From the NCBI GenBank assembly GCA_012845835.1, contig JABAKD010000003.1, forward strand, positions 495,984 to 559,983: a stretch of 64,000 nucleotides of DNA, in the 5' to 3' direction. Below the pieces are notes generated by a model. It saw only the letters and a list, made by a program, of their open reading frames with translations. It ran no database searches and was not told the origin of the DNA. Shown in pieces: positions 1 to 11,210 of this stretch. Positions within the stretch are counted from its first letter, which is position 1, and each line of letters opens with the position of its first letter. The DNA comes from Undaria pinnatifida. Lineage: Eukaryota; Sar; Phaeophyceae; Laminariales; Alariaceae. Position numbers and translations under genes: made by a program.

Positions 1-705
1 CGATTTCACAGGCACTGCAGCGGGAGTTTGTTCGCTTGTTTGCTTTTGTTTGTGTTTATTTGCTGTCCCTCTCCTTTTTTTGTGTTTCTTTGTTTTCTTT
101 GTATCTTGGCTTCGTGGCTAGTTGGTTTCTTTGTTTTCGTGCCCCTTTGATTCTTTGTTTGCCTGTGTTCTTTTTGGCTCCTTCATTGTGGGTGCGTTAT
201 ACGTCACGAGGTACTTCTTACTCGAAAAAAATGGTTGACACACGGTTTTAACTATTTCCAACCCCAGACCTAACCCAATCAAGCCCAATCAATCAATGTA
301 GGGACCAATGTAGGGATAAATCCCTTCGTCTTGCACACGAAATGCCTTCGCTTTTTGTTCTCCAATTGCCTGCTGTACGAGTAGTTTTTTCTTGTTGGCT
401 TGCTTGCTTCCTAGTTTTACTTATTTTCTAAGGTTTTCTCGTGTTCCTTCATTGTTGATTAGAAATACAGCAGTAGTACATACACATGTGGCAGCTGTGA
501 GATATAAAAAAAAAAACTCCTTGGAAAAGGCAGATGTTCCTGCAAAAGTTTTCCCGCGAAAAAATTCTGCGAGAGCTTTCCCGCGAAAGCTGGGATCTTC
601 TTTTTTTCTTGTGTTTTCCCCACCCCCTCCCTCTACAGATAAACGTTTTTTTCTTGCGATCGCCCACGGACCCCACGAAGTCGTCGCTTGTTCATTTTTT
701 TGTTC
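1..705. other. Unassigned T-rich sequence
   Basis: No gene or repeat was recognised except bases 5-24, which match 16518-16537 within a Tc1-like MITE. Confidence 0.5.
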
Positions 706-709
706 ACAC

Positions 710-804
710 TTGACCCCTTCAAGATCCCCCAAACCCCTCCCTAGGGATACTAGTTCGAAGTAACGCGTCCCCCAAAAACGGGTTTCCAGTTGTAAAGGCG
801 TTAC
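710..804. mobile_element. Family F copy
   Basis: TTGACCCCTTCAAGATCCCC ... GGTTTCCAGTTGTAAAGGCG, ending GTTAC; both TTAA sites carry one change. Confidence 0.6.
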
Positions 805-805
805 G

Positions 806-879
806 ACGGGTGCTACGTTAGAGGTGTATGGTATACCGCTTTTTGGCTGAAATGGTTTCTGAATGACGGAGCTTCCTTC
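806..879. mobile_element. Family E end fragment
   Basis: GGTGCTACGTTAGAGGTGTA ... GGTTTCTGAATGACGGAGCT, cut by a family F copy at 880. Confidence 0.5.
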
Positions 880-969
880 TTAACCCCTTTAGAGCCCCCG
901 AACCCCTCTCTATACTAAATCCAAGTAATTTTGTCCCCAAAAACGGGTTTCCAGTTGTAAAGGCGTTAA
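880..969. mobile_element. TTAA-bounded 90-bp mini element (family F)
   Basis: TTAA, then CCCCTTTAGAGCCCCCGAAC ... GGGTTTCCAGTTGTAAAGGCG, then TTAA. The short inverted ends C(C/G)CCTTTA with a TTAA target are piggyBac-like. It is one of six recognisable copies. Confidence 0.65.
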
Positions 970-1017
970 CCCCGAAACCGTCTCAACTACGTATGACTAT
1001 ATACCCTAGGCCGTGGG

Positions 1018-1440
1018 TTCAACTTTTTTGGTGGCCCGATCTGTGTCTCGGGCACAGACGGACGCCTTGTTGTTCCAATTTTTTTTTCGGTTGTTGGCGC
1101 TCCGATCTGTGTCTCGGGCACAGACAGACGCCTTGTTATTCCAACTTTTTTTTTTTTTGGTTTTTGGCCCTCCGATCTGTGTCTCCGGCACAGACAGACG
1201 CCATACGATTTTTCCAACTTTTTTGTTTTTGTTTTGTGGCCCTCCGAGTTGTGTCTCCGGCACAGACAGACGCCATGTTATCCCAACTTTTTGTTTTGTT
1301 TTTTGGCCCTCCGATCTGTGTCTCCGGCACAGACAGACGCCATATTATTCCAACTTTTTGTTTTGTTTTTTGGCCCTCCGAACTGTGTCTCCGGCACAGA
1401 CGCCTTATTATTCCAAATTGTGTCCGACACAGACACGTGT
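1018..1440. repeat. 60-bp tandem array
   Basis: About seven units of CCGATCTGTGTCTCCGGCAC AGACAGACGCC plus a T-rich spacer of variable length. Each unit can form a short CTGTG/CACAG hairpin. All long ORFs here are array artefacts. Confidence 0.9.
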
Positions 1441-2074
1441 TTTAGACATCTGATCTGTACAAACGAAGCACAGATCGGGGTTGGTTTTCAGCTAGGCGAC
1501 CCCCCCCCCTCCCCCCCCCCCCCTTCAGAGATCAAGGGCTTCCTTTGTTTCTACCTGGTAATTATTATAGGTTGACCACAGACAGGTGGTGTGTTTCATG
1601 TATTATGGGCATCGGATCGCACTTTCGGCTCACTCATAATTATTTTTTTTCTTGTCTTCGAAGGCATAAGAGCTCCTCAAGCCAAGAATCTGGGGGAGGG
1701 AAGAGTGGTGGTGCGCTTCTGCACCTCTGCCTTCTTGTTACGCGTCGAAAAAAAAAACAAAACGCGTTAGCTGCACGCAAGAGACCGCGAAACGATTGTT
1801 CCTCCAGAAACATTTTTTCCCACGATTTTATTTTTTTCCTGCGAACTTCCCCCCCCCCCCCCATTATATATATACATGTCTATATGTACATGAACATTTT
1901 TTTCTTGCGAAACTTTTTTTTTTTTGTTTGTTTGCGTTTCTTTTGGCAGCCAACACGGAGTTCTCAACTTCGACGGGGAGCCGCCAACGGATCCTACGAA
2001 GTCGTCTAGAGGCGTGAACTCAATCGCCATGAAGATGATGGGGAAAGGCGCGGGGAGGACGGGCGCCAGAGACG

Positions 2075-2520
2075 GCGATGAGTGCAACGATGGAGACTAC
2101 TAGCTCAATTCAATGTCGGGGGAAAGGGGGGGGGGGGGAGAGGGCGGAGGTGGGTGAAGCATTATTTTCGACGGTGATTAGTGCGGCGATTAGGATTGCT
2201 AGCTCAAGGTCGGGAATCAGGGGGAAGGGGCGGGGGGGGAAGAGGAGGGGGGGGGGGCAAGGGGGGGCGGCCTTGTTTTATAGCCTCGGTCCGCCTTGTA
2301 TTCTGAGCCTGGTGTGCCGTTCATTGTCACTGGCTGCGCGTGTTCACAAACTCGGGAATCAACGGGGTAAGGGGGAGGCGAAGGGAATGAGGGGAGGAGG
2401 AGGGGGAAGGGGGGGGGGGCATTTTTTATAGCCTCGGTCCGCCTTGTACTGTGAGCCTGGTGTGTCGTTCATCCCCACCGGCTGTGCGTTTTTGCACAGC
2501 TGCGATGGAGCAATCGTGTT
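2075..2520. repeat. G-rich tandem repeat, about 150-bp unit
   Basis: TAGCCTCGGTCCGCCTTGTA recurs at 2279 and 2430, with several GGGGGGGG runs between. It can form G-quadruplexes on the plus strand. A poly(C) run at 1501-1522 lies upstream. Confidence 0.7.
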
Positions 2521-2623
2521 CCTGATTGGAGCGATGCGATTCCCGCCTTCGGCCCAAGCGGCGAGTGCCCCAGACAGCCTATGGTAATGTATTATTTTTA
2601 ACTATTTTGGTTTCCAGAGTTTT

Positions 2624-2840
2624 TCACGGGTCACGACCCGAGCCGCGGGTCGGGTCAGAACATCTTCAAGATCTAGCGGGTCGTTTCGGGTCGGGTCGGG
2701 TCGGGTCGGGTCGTTTCGGGTCGGGTCGGGTCGGGTCGGGTCGGGTCGGGTTAGGAGGTTTTTAAATCTCATGGGTCGGGTCGGGTCGGGTTGCACAGAC
2801 CCAACCTGACCCGCGAGAAGCGATCCGTCCCGTGAAAATC
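2624..2840. repeat. GGGTC pentamer array with inverted flanks
   Basis: (GGGTC)n with GGGTCGTTTC variants. The flanks TTTTTCACGGGTCACG and CGATCCGTCCCGTGAAAAT are inverted copies, so the array may be the body of a MITE. A second array lies at 56590-56735. Confidence 0.75.
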
Positions 2841-3789
2841 GTTATTTTTTTCTTCCATTGGGACGCAGTTATATAGAGCCAGATTTCAGGGAAATGAGCT
2901 ATTTCAATAATGTGAAAACATCGTACAATCAACGGCAAGTTGTGCCGCTCTAGTTGAGGGGGGCACGGGTATGCGAAAGGTGCACGGTATGAACGGAAGA
3001 GAGCATCACTGCTGTGTCTCCTTTTGATGCGCCACGAGCGGTTTTTGGTTCAGCCCTCGCCGCGAACGTGTTCACCGTGTTTTTTTTTTATATATCCGGT
3101 TGGGACTTCAATGAAAAAAATAAGAACGAAAACAGGTGGAAGTTGTGCAGCATCGGCCAACACGCTTCTTGACCGTTTGGGGACTTGATGATATCTTGAT
3201 TATAGTGTAGCGACCGAAAAAAGGACGGTTGCGATATTGCAAGTGTCTACGAGTAGCGTGAGCGCGTGGCAAAAGCAGTACAAGTAGGATCATGCTTCCT
3301 GATTTTATTTTATCATTTACTTATTTCGGACACCGATTTCATTTTTCGCCACCCGGAGCAGTGGCCGATCGATGCCGTAATCGTTAATTTTCATCGCCAA
3401 TTTTTCCGTCTGAAGTTCCGAAGGGGTGAACTTGCTTGGTATGTTTTCGCCACATTTTTGTATTTTGTCTTCTTAGCCCCTTTCTTAGCTCCTTGTGGGG
3501 GAAACGTGAGAGTGGACCGAAATATTGGGTGGCTATCTCACACCTTCTTGGCCGAAATTTATAGGGTTCGGCCAAAGAAGGCCGACAAGTCCACGGCGTT
3601 GACTAAACCGAAGGGGCGTCAGTCTGCGTTTTGCAGATGGACAAAAACTGGTACAAAAACGAAAGTGTATGGAGCTTGAGTTTTTTTACCCGGATCTCCA
3701 GGAGGATATAAAAACAAAAAACAAAAAACAAAACAAAATACCATATAATATGACTGAATAACGTGACGATTACAGCGTCGATCACAGGA
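2841..3789. other. Unassigned sequence
   Basis: Poly(T) at 3078-3088; a 137-residue ORF (3266-3679) has no recognisable features. Nothing is supported. Confidence 0.4.
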
Positions 3790-4215
3790 CGTGTAACCCT
3801 TAGTAGTCGGACAGATCACCGATCCTCACTTGACGAGTGATCTAGATACTTAATGGAAGATCTGCATGGTGTAGTCCATGGTACCGGGTGGGAGCCGTAC
3901 GAACTGCGTGATCTAGCGATTGTCCCCAAGGTTGGATATGTACTCTATATATGTACAGATCCGTCTCTGTGTACCATCATAACGGAAGATACATGGTCTA
4001 CTATCTGTAAATGATCTAGATCGTTATCTGTCCAATGCAGATGATGACGATCGTGATCTTTCCGATGTACATTATCTAAATCGTGATCTGTCCGATGTAG
4101 ATTATCTAGATCGTGATTTGTCCGATGTAGATGATCTAGATCGTGATCTGTCTGATGTAGATGATCTATATCGTAATTTGTCCCATGTAGACGATCTAGA
4201 TCGTGACCCGTCCGG
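3790..4215. repeat. GATCTG-rich repeat with a 30-bp tandem array, copy 1
   Basis: The left part (3790-4000) matches 46050-46220. The right part, from about 4010, is a tandem array of 30-bp units (GATGTAGATGATCTAGATCG then TGATCTGTCC), about six units with few changes. The palindrome GATCTAGATC recurs once per unit. A minus ORF of repeated RSRSSTSDKS is an artefact of the array. Confidence 0.75.
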
Positions 4216-4272
4216 GGTGTGTTGAGAATTGCAAACGTTACCCGACACTAATTTCAAATAGCTTGTCCCCGA

Positions 4273-4610
4273 GTCATCCCACGCCACCGTAGGGGGTGCA
4301 GCATATTCCAAGAACTTTCTGAGCTCCTAACAGGAGGATATCTGTCGAAATCTCACGCCCGAAACATGAAATCGAAGACATCCGTTCGTGCCGCAACCCG
4401 ACCATTGTGTACCTATTGCGCTACCAGTATGATGGTCCTAAAACAAATGGTATCCTCTTGCAAAAGTTATTGGCATACTAACCGATAGTCCCATACACTT
4501 GAGGAGCTCAACCGGTCAGAGGTAAGAAACGCCTGCCCCAAAAAGCGGAACCCCTACCGATGGATGATTCGATTCCCCCATTAACGTGGGGTGCAGTCCT
4601 ACATACACAG
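4273..4610 (+). repeat. Dispersed repeat (family G)
   Basis: GTCATCCCACGC, GGGTGCAGCATATTC, TTTCTGAGCTCCTAACA, GAGGATATCTGTCGAAATC, then TAAGAAACGCCTGCCCCAAA. Three copies are present in the window. Confidence 0.65.
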
Positions 4611-4735
4611 CTCTCATCAGCCTGGGCTGCTGCTGCTGGAAGAAGTTAGTGTCCGAACTTTGGTGTAAAGACTAAAGACCTGCTGTGACAGCCCGGGGCA
4701 TGATACTACACGCGCGCGAGCTGGTGCGCGCTTAC

Positions 4736-5548
4736 CCTACGAGCTGGGCCAGCCAAGACCGTGTCGAAAAACAAAAGATCGGCCACGCACCCCCAATTTC
4801 ACGCAGTTGGACATTATTTTTTTTGCACGGAGTCTTGGCCATGCACCAAGCGAGACGTGTCTTGCCGGGCTTTTTTTTTCGGGAGAGAGTTGTTACACAC
4901 CGAAAAAAAATGCAACCCCGCCAAAAAGTACCAAGTCAACTGAAACTCATCTGAAAGAACAAAATATCAAACAGCCACCTGGGCAAGACATAATTTTCGC
5001 AAGGGCGGGTGTCACGAAAACGTTGTTGAAAAAGGCGGATCGAAAATCGCAAAATTGAGTTGTGCATCGCGGTAAACACATTTTTTCTCGGTTAGACTAG
5101 GTGTATTTTATGAAAAAAAATTCAAGGACGTCAGCCGGTGTATTGTCATTACTCTTCTTGCATTAAGTATGGAATCTCGTCGTGGCCACATCTCGTGAGG
5201 ATCGACAAATCGGGCAATAAAGCTGATGTCCATCTTCTCCTTGTGTCCTCAGTGATGTCTATACCCACTTTCATCATAATCGAGAATGGACATTTATGAC
5301 GGAATTTTGGTGTTGAAAAATTAGTGTTTTTTTTTGTTTTTCGCCGATATCTCGTCGACTTCTATTAATAGTCGAATTCTAAATATGTCATAATTTGTCA
5401 TTTACTGTTTCTTTTTACATGCGCTCATGTGTCAGGACCAGTGCTTCACAATTCCAAGTCCTAATCAATTGGTGGTAGTTCACGAGATACGACTCCATAT
5501 TGCTTTGATTGTACGTTTTATGGCTGGCCCAGCTGGCCCAGCTCGTAG
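4736..5548. mobile_element. Possible 0.8-kb TIR element
   Basis: CTACGAGCTGGGCCAGCC at 4738 and GGCTGGCCCAGCTGGCCCAG..CTCGTAG near 5523-5548 are inverted copies. No clear target duplication or coding content. The interior is A-rich and unassigned. Confidence 0.3.
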
Positions 5549-5639
5549 AGACGGTCGGTTGCTGATACCATGACTTCGTTTTTACGTTGTCTTCGCATAG
5601 TAGCTGGGTCCCGAAGGAGTTAGATATTTCTCCACGAAG

Positions 5640-6310
5640 ACAGATTTATTCCGAAAGAATGGGCGCCTGTAAGAATATGCCCGTGTGCCCCTGTGTTTCC
5701 TACATGGAGGCGTTAGTGTTCTTCCGAAAGAGGTGCTGTTCCTCTGAACGAGGTTGTCTGTTCGGCTGAAAGAGGTACTCCGCTTCTCTGAAAGAGGCAC
5801 TCGGTTCCTTTGAATGAGGGTACTCCATTCCTCTGACAGAATAATCGTTCTACGGTAGCCCCCCCAACATTTATTTAACGAAGTCGCCGGTTTCGAAACC
5901 AGCTCCCGGCCGCATCTCCCGAAATACGGTGCGCCGTGCCCCCCCGACGTCATCGTCCGATAGTCCTTTGCGAACGAGAAAATGTATCAAGACTTTACTT
6001 TCCATATACAAGGTAATCCTTTCTCGTGTCAAGCAGCCATGAAAGGTTCGTGAAAGAAAATCGCTGGGTTTTTTTAGGGGGGCTATCGTAGAATCAGTCC
6101 GAAGTACTATGTTCCTATGACGAAGGTACTCCGTTCCTCTGAAAAAGATACTCCGTCCCTCTGAAAAAGGTACTCCGCCGTCCCTCTGAAAGAGGTACTC
6201 CATTCATCTGATAGAACTTACCCAGTTCCTCTGAAGGAAGGACTATGTTCCTATGAAAAAGGTGCTCCGTTCCTCGAAAGAAGTACTCCGTTGCTCTGAA
6301 AGAGATGCTT
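5640..6310. repeat. CCTCTGAAAGAGGTACTCCG degenerate array
   Basis: About 20-bp units containing the near-palindrome CCTCTGAAAGAGG recur at 5730-5850 and 6110-6310, with a spacer between. Occasional units occur near 6690-6740. Confidence 0.7.
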
Positions 6311-6329
6311 TGTTCCCCTGAAGGATGTT

Positions 6330-6705
6330 AACGTATTAGTGGGGTATTAGTCCGATTGACCACTTGCAAAAGATTAACCAATAGCTCACCCAAACCAAGC
6401 CTTATAACACTCCCCCCCCCTGAAACAGCGGGATAGCAGGTCGGCCGGATATATGGGCGGACTTGTCAATATCCAAGCGGTTTCATTTCCTGAGGATACC
6501 GGGGAGGGTATTTTTCAAGTTCGACACGGGGAAAGTCTGAAAAAGATTATTATAGTGGATGGTGGGATTCGAACCCACGACCCCAAAAAAACCATTGTCT
6601 GTTGACGACGCCATTTGTTAAGGAATTAGTGGGGTACTAGTCCGTTTGACCACTTGCAAAAGGTTAGCCAATAGCTTACCCAAACCAAGCCTTGTATCAA
6701 AGAGG
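6330..6705. repeat. Duplicated segment around a tRNA-like T arm
   Basis: ATTAGTGGGGTATTAGTCCG ... CACCCAAACCAAGCCTT at 6338-6403 recurs at 6621-6695. Between them, at 6556-6580, GGTGGGATTCGAACCCACGA is a perfect minus-strand T arm with 5-bp stem. I cannot fold a full cloverleaf, so a tRNA pseudogene or SINE head is likely. Confidence 0.5.
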
Positions 6706-6787
6706 TATTCTGCTCCTCCTCTGGAGGTACCGATCTTCTGAATGAGGAACCGCGCACCCCCTCGTGAGCAAAACATCATCATGGCGA

Positions 6788-7065
6788 GACGCGTGCTACG
6801 ATATAGGTATACCTTTTTTCGGCGAAAATGTTTTCTGAATGACGGGGCTCTTTAACCCAACAATCGTCGGACAATAAATAAATAATATGCCATTTTTTTG
6901 CAATGATGATTCTCAGTTGTGTACGTAAGCAACGGGTTTTTTTCTTACGGTAGTAGTTTTCCTTTTTTCTCCAAAATCAGCTTTTGGGGAGAGGTCTTAA
7001 AGCTCCCAAATTGAGGAGTAGTATTAAAAAAAAAAGTGGTGCAGCCTCTATCGTAGCACGTTGTC
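6788..7065. mobile_element. 278-bp MITE, GCTACG family (family E)
   Basis: Ends GACGCGTGCTACGATATAGG and CCTCTATCGTAGCACGTTGTC are inverted copies. The inside begins with the family word TTTTCTGAATGACGGGGCTC. GCGA occurs on both flanks, but a target duplication is not certain. Confidence 0.7.
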
Positions 7066-7944
7066 GCGAGGCAAGAGCTGCTTGGTGCAAAATAATAAAA
7101 CGCCGCACGCGCCAGATCGAGGCAAGAAGAGCTACTACCTGGTACATAAAAAAGTAGCAATGCCCCGCACGTGTGAGCGATCAATCATCAATGATTACGA
7201 CCCGGTTACTAGTATTTTTTAATCCGCTGGCATACGGGTAGACTGACTAGAGCATACTCCGTGCATGGGCATACGGGTACAGACTAGCAGTAGTGTACTG
7301 TAAGACCACCCTCGTACAGGCTATTTTCAGTGGGCCTTTTCTCCATTTTTGGTCTTGCCTTCTTTGTATCGCACAAATTATCCCTTATGAATCCTACGCA
7401 GTTCGCTCTCATATAGGGATAAACAATCCCATGTTCCTGGCCTCATCCACCGGAAAGTCTTCTACGGGATGGTTTTAAAACGGACGGTCTCGAACGTGGG
7501 CAAACCACTGGTAAACCAGAACATCGGCGACAAAACATAGTGTAGGCACGTTTCTCGTCATGGTGGACCGATTCAGCACGCGGCAGTGCAAGCTATGCAC
7601 GTGTTTCGCAGGAAATTGCCCTGTACCGAGTGTGGGGAGTAGGAGTATCTCCGTGGTGAAGTATGCTACGGGTAGAGGTGCGCCGTTTTTTTTTCTAATG
7701 CTTCCCTTCCCTTGATGACTCTCCACAACGTTCCCCTCCCAAACCCTGATTTATGGGGGAAAATAAAGAGCAGTCCCATGGCCCAAGCATACAACGAAAA
7801 ATAGTTGCAAAAAGCGAAAAGACAAGAAAAAAAACGAAACGAAATTCCGGCGTTTTGGGCTCAAGGTGTCCGCCCTTGTCATCCTGAAAAAAAACGTCTA
7901 ATCCCTAGCTACTAATACCCCAACCGCCACCTCTTTCGTTCCAC

Positions 7945-8130
7945 ACATTCGACGCCAATTTGGAAATATTGTCTCAGCCAATTTTTTTTTCTTGTCAACC
8001 TCTCCATGCATCAATCCGAAGAATAACCGGAGAGTACCGTTCAAAAAACAAATTTTTGCGCGCTTCTCGCTTGTCTCGCTCAGCATCCATCCGCGTTCAC
8101 GTCGAGGTGCTGAACGGATTGACCAGCAAC
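7945..8130 (+). repeat. Dispersed direct repeat, left copy
   Basis: CGCCAATTTGGAAATAT, TTCTCGCTTGTCTCGCTCAGC and GAGGTGCTGAACGGAT correspond to words in 10345-10530, 2.4 kb away in the same orientation. Nature unknown. Confidence 0.45.
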
Positions 8131-8308
8131 AACATTCAGTAGCCAGCGTAATTCTTGCAACCACACAACAAAGCGTTCGAAACACTACTGCCTTGATAAT
8201 CACACCTACCTTTAGAAGAGTATCCACGTTTCGTTTGTGGGGATAAATATACATGGATTTTTTTAGCGTGGGTAAGGAATGTCCGGGAGGAAGGATAGGT
8301 CACAAATG

Positions 8309-8325
8309 TCCTGCCGTCGACGCCA
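8309..8325 (-). other. Second primer-binding-site-like motif
   Basis: The minus strand reads TGGCGTCGACGGCAGGA, one base different from the TRIM primer-binding site. It probably marks the edge of a decayed related LTR element whose 5' LTR would lie at 8326-8700. No second LTR copy was recognised. Confidence 0.4.
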
Positions 8326-9349
8326 ATAAGGGTAAGGGGTCTCAAACGCCGCAAGGAGAGATGAAGCTCCAACGCTGGACGGGACTAAGGCAGCGGCCGC
8401 AGAACGGGGCAGTGTGAACAAACACCGGACAGACGGAGAACTCGGTAAAGAGTCGGATATCTCAGGGTGAGATGGAGACGGAAGCGGAGAGTGAGAGGTG
8501 TGCGGGGGCGAGCCCTCGCACCACCCTCGGACGAAAGGGACCGACAATATGCCGAGCAAGACACGTAGAAGACTCCTCTAGGTGTCCTCGGGACGTTGTA
8601 TCCTTTCCTTGTGGCTCGGTGCCTTGAGGACAGAGACATCGCTCCGAGGACAACATTCCGAGGAGAACTCACGAAACGTTCCCAGTGGTTCTAGGTTTTA
8701 TGGATAGAGACAGCAAGTCGGTAGTTGGGTTCGCAGAGCTGTGACTCCCATGATATATTTTATAAAAATATTTCAAGGACATCATTTATTATGCGGTCCC
8801 TCATGTTAAGAAATACCTGGTAGGTGATATGTCAGCCCATTATCATTATCAATGTTCAGTAGCGAATGCACAATAACACTGCTAGCTGCAGTGCCACAGC
8901 AGTAGCACGTAGCCTACAGAGTCCCTTGTGGGTGTGGCAATGCCATCTAACACTCGTGGCGGTTCAGGACACTGCGCTGTCTGCGTAGTCAACGAGTATC
9001 GGCCAATCCTACCAGACACCAGGTACAAGGTTATGTTGCACAAATACAACAACTAGTAGTGTAGTGGCTGCTGTTGACTCAAGGAATTGTTGTCCCTGTA
9101 CTCGTAGTTCGCGTTCTAGAATGAGGGTTCTGGGTAGATCGTGTTCTAGGACTATTCGATGGCTTTCTGACAGTCCTGTGACGGTCTATAGCCTAGTCTT
9201 CTGGAGCATGGCTGACATCTAGACGCCGGTCGAATAGGGTTTTGAAACCTAGCAGCTTTTGCGACGTCGAGGAAGTAGGTGGAGCCCCCCCCCTCTCCTC
9301 TCACTCTTCTCAATCGCATCTGAGCGTCTTCCCGTTCATCGGCCAGTAA

Positions 9350-9655
9350 GCTGTAGTACCGGTCGCCCCGGTAGCGTATCAGGTTATCCTCGAGCCTGGT
9401 ATAGGTCAGTTTCGTGAGTTCGAGCCCCGTCGAGTGCATACTCGCATAAATCCGTTGGGACTTTTTCTTGTGCACAAATTGACTTGCGGAAAGCGCGAGA
9501 GCGTGAGTTAGCAACACTACATCGACGAGCAGTGGGATTGCTGAACCCTATGCGTGATAAAAAATTGAAGGCAAGAACCGGGGGGAAGAAGGGACGACAC
9601 CTGTGACCACGGCTTGTCCAGAAGCTGGAAAGTAAAAGTGTGAGAAGAAAAAAGA
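9350..9655 (+). mobile_element. tRNA-headed SINE (family A), full copy
   Basis: The head resembles a tRNA with an A-box-like TAGCGTATCAGG (9372) and a B-box-like AGTTCGAGCCC (9417), properly spaced for an internal Pol III promoter. The body has AGAGCGTGAGTTAGCAACAC and GACACCTGTGACCACGGCTT, and ends AAGTGTGAGAAGAAAAAA. Confidence 0.75.
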
Positions 9656-10344
9656 AAGTTGGGCCATCGAGTGCCCCTGGTCAACGGGAAATATGTATCT
9701 CTTACACCATATGTGATGCTCGAGTTCGTCTCGCAACGACTCTGTGATGCTCGAGCTCGTCTCGCAACGACTTTGTGAGAAACCTCTGAAGACCGTCATC
9801 GGTCGACCACCTAAGAGTGTGGTCCTAGTTTCTCAATACCTGAAAGATGGATCGTTGATCGTGGACCAATATATACGGAAAGACTCTTTGGGGCGGTGAC
9901 GAAAAAGACTGACAAAACATTGTTTCTCGTACTACTACAGTACTGCGATTTTTTTAAAAGCGACCACTCCGTTCGTTGTGTTTTCGTATTTTGTATCTTT
10001 TTTTCATAGTCTGGCTTGTTTTGTTGTGTTCTCGTACCCGATACACTAGCATTTCACTTGCTTTATGCCTTGATTGATTGCGATTGTTTGGTTTACTCTT
10101 TCTCACCGTCTGTGACCACAAAATAATAAGTTCTATCTCTCTAGGGTGAATAATCAGCACGGACTCTGGGTGTAATGATGTCGTTGGGTAGGGAACGGCC
10201 CCCCTCGAAGACAACGAACGCTCGAACAAAGATATGTAATCGTGAAATCCGAAATCGAAAAGCAACGACACAGCAGTCGCACGACAATAGGCCAAACGCT
10301 TCGAGGTGTGACCATGAAAAGAGTGTGGTGGGGACGAAATTAGA

Positions 10345-10530
10345 AGCCAATTTGGAAATGATGCCAACTTGGAAATATATGTTTTCCCATATGTGTTTTT
10401 TCGTTCAAGCTCTGCATATGCCAAGATCCAAGAATAGCTCGGGCGTATGCCGCCCAAAATACAAAATATTGAGTATTTCTCGCTTCTCTCGCTCAGCCCA
10501 CGTACCCGATCCCGGCCAGGTGCGGAACGG
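10345..10530 (+). repeat. Dispersed direct repeat, right copy
   Basis: AGCCAATTTGGAAATGA, TTCTCGCTTCTCTCGCTCAGC and CAGGTGCGGAACGGAT; partner of 7945-8130. Confidence 0.45.
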
Positions 10531-10694
10531 ATACGGCAGGGCGAGGGGCGTTTGAGCTGCCCCCCGAAGACGGCGCTCGAACGAAGCTATTTGACCGCGA
10601 ATTCAAGTTCCGAGAATCGCATACTCAGGCCGAGACGGAAAAAAACTCCTGACCGAATCCCCCCAAAAAAGAATAATCATATATATATTAATGT

Positions 10695-10785
10695 CGTTTT
10701 TCTGACGATTTTGGGTTAAGGAGCACCGTCATTCGGAAACCATTTCAGACGAACTGTGATACCTCTATCGTAGCACGCGTCCCGC
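10695..10785. mobile_element. Family E end fragment
   Basis: GACGATTTTGGGTTAAGGAG ... ATACCTCTATCGTAGCACGC. Similar end fragments occur near 12975-13065 and 63375-63465. Confidence 0.5.
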
Positions 10786-10806
10786 ACTTTTTTTAATTTA
10801 TTTTTC

Positions 10807-11079
10807 GATGCGTGCTACGGGCAGAGGGGTGGATCTTTTATTTTTTTCCGAGGCTCATAACCTGAGGAGCTCTTACATGCCTCACCCCCAAAAAACAAAA
10901 ACGATACTTCGAGAAAGCTTCAAGTGCAATCCGATGAAGAAACCCATGGCCTGGAAGACCACAAAAGATATATTTGAATAACAAGAAGGACATTTTCCGC
11001 GATTTTCTGTTGGAGAGATCCCATCATTGGGAAAAAAAAGAATGGCCGAAAAGTTATACCTCCGTCGCAGCATGCGTCC
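10807..11079. mobile_element. 273-bp MITE, family E
   Basis: Ends GATGCGTGCTACGGGCAGAGG and CCTCCGTCGCAGCATGCGTCC. It is followed at once by TACTGCTGTA. Confidence 0.65.
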
Positions 11080-11210
11080 TACTGCTGTAACCTGTAGCCC
11101 GACGGTCTACTATCTCAACGAATGGCGTCGTCTCGGCAAGGCAACCCCCATCGTCGTACAGGTGTATTAGTTTTTTTTTTTTAAAGCGATCAATCTCCTT
11201 GTTTGTGGTC

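Larger units (their letters stand above)
7066..9349. other. Largely unassigned sequence
   Basis: Apart from the direct repeat at 7945-8130 and the primer-binding-site-like motif at 8309, no genes are seen. 8400-8680 is GC-rich and may be a decayed LTR. Confidence 0.4.

Noticed and set aside
1018-1440. CRISPR-like array
   Set aside because: Spacers are T-rich and near-identical, and the genome is eukaryotic; it is a minisatellite.
993-1575. Several 85-150 residue ORFs on both strands
   Set aside because: Repeated peptides produced by the 60-bp tandem array.
2526-2796. GGGTC array as an internal telomere repeat
   Set aside because: The pentamer is not a known telomere unit, and its inverted flanks fit a MITE better.
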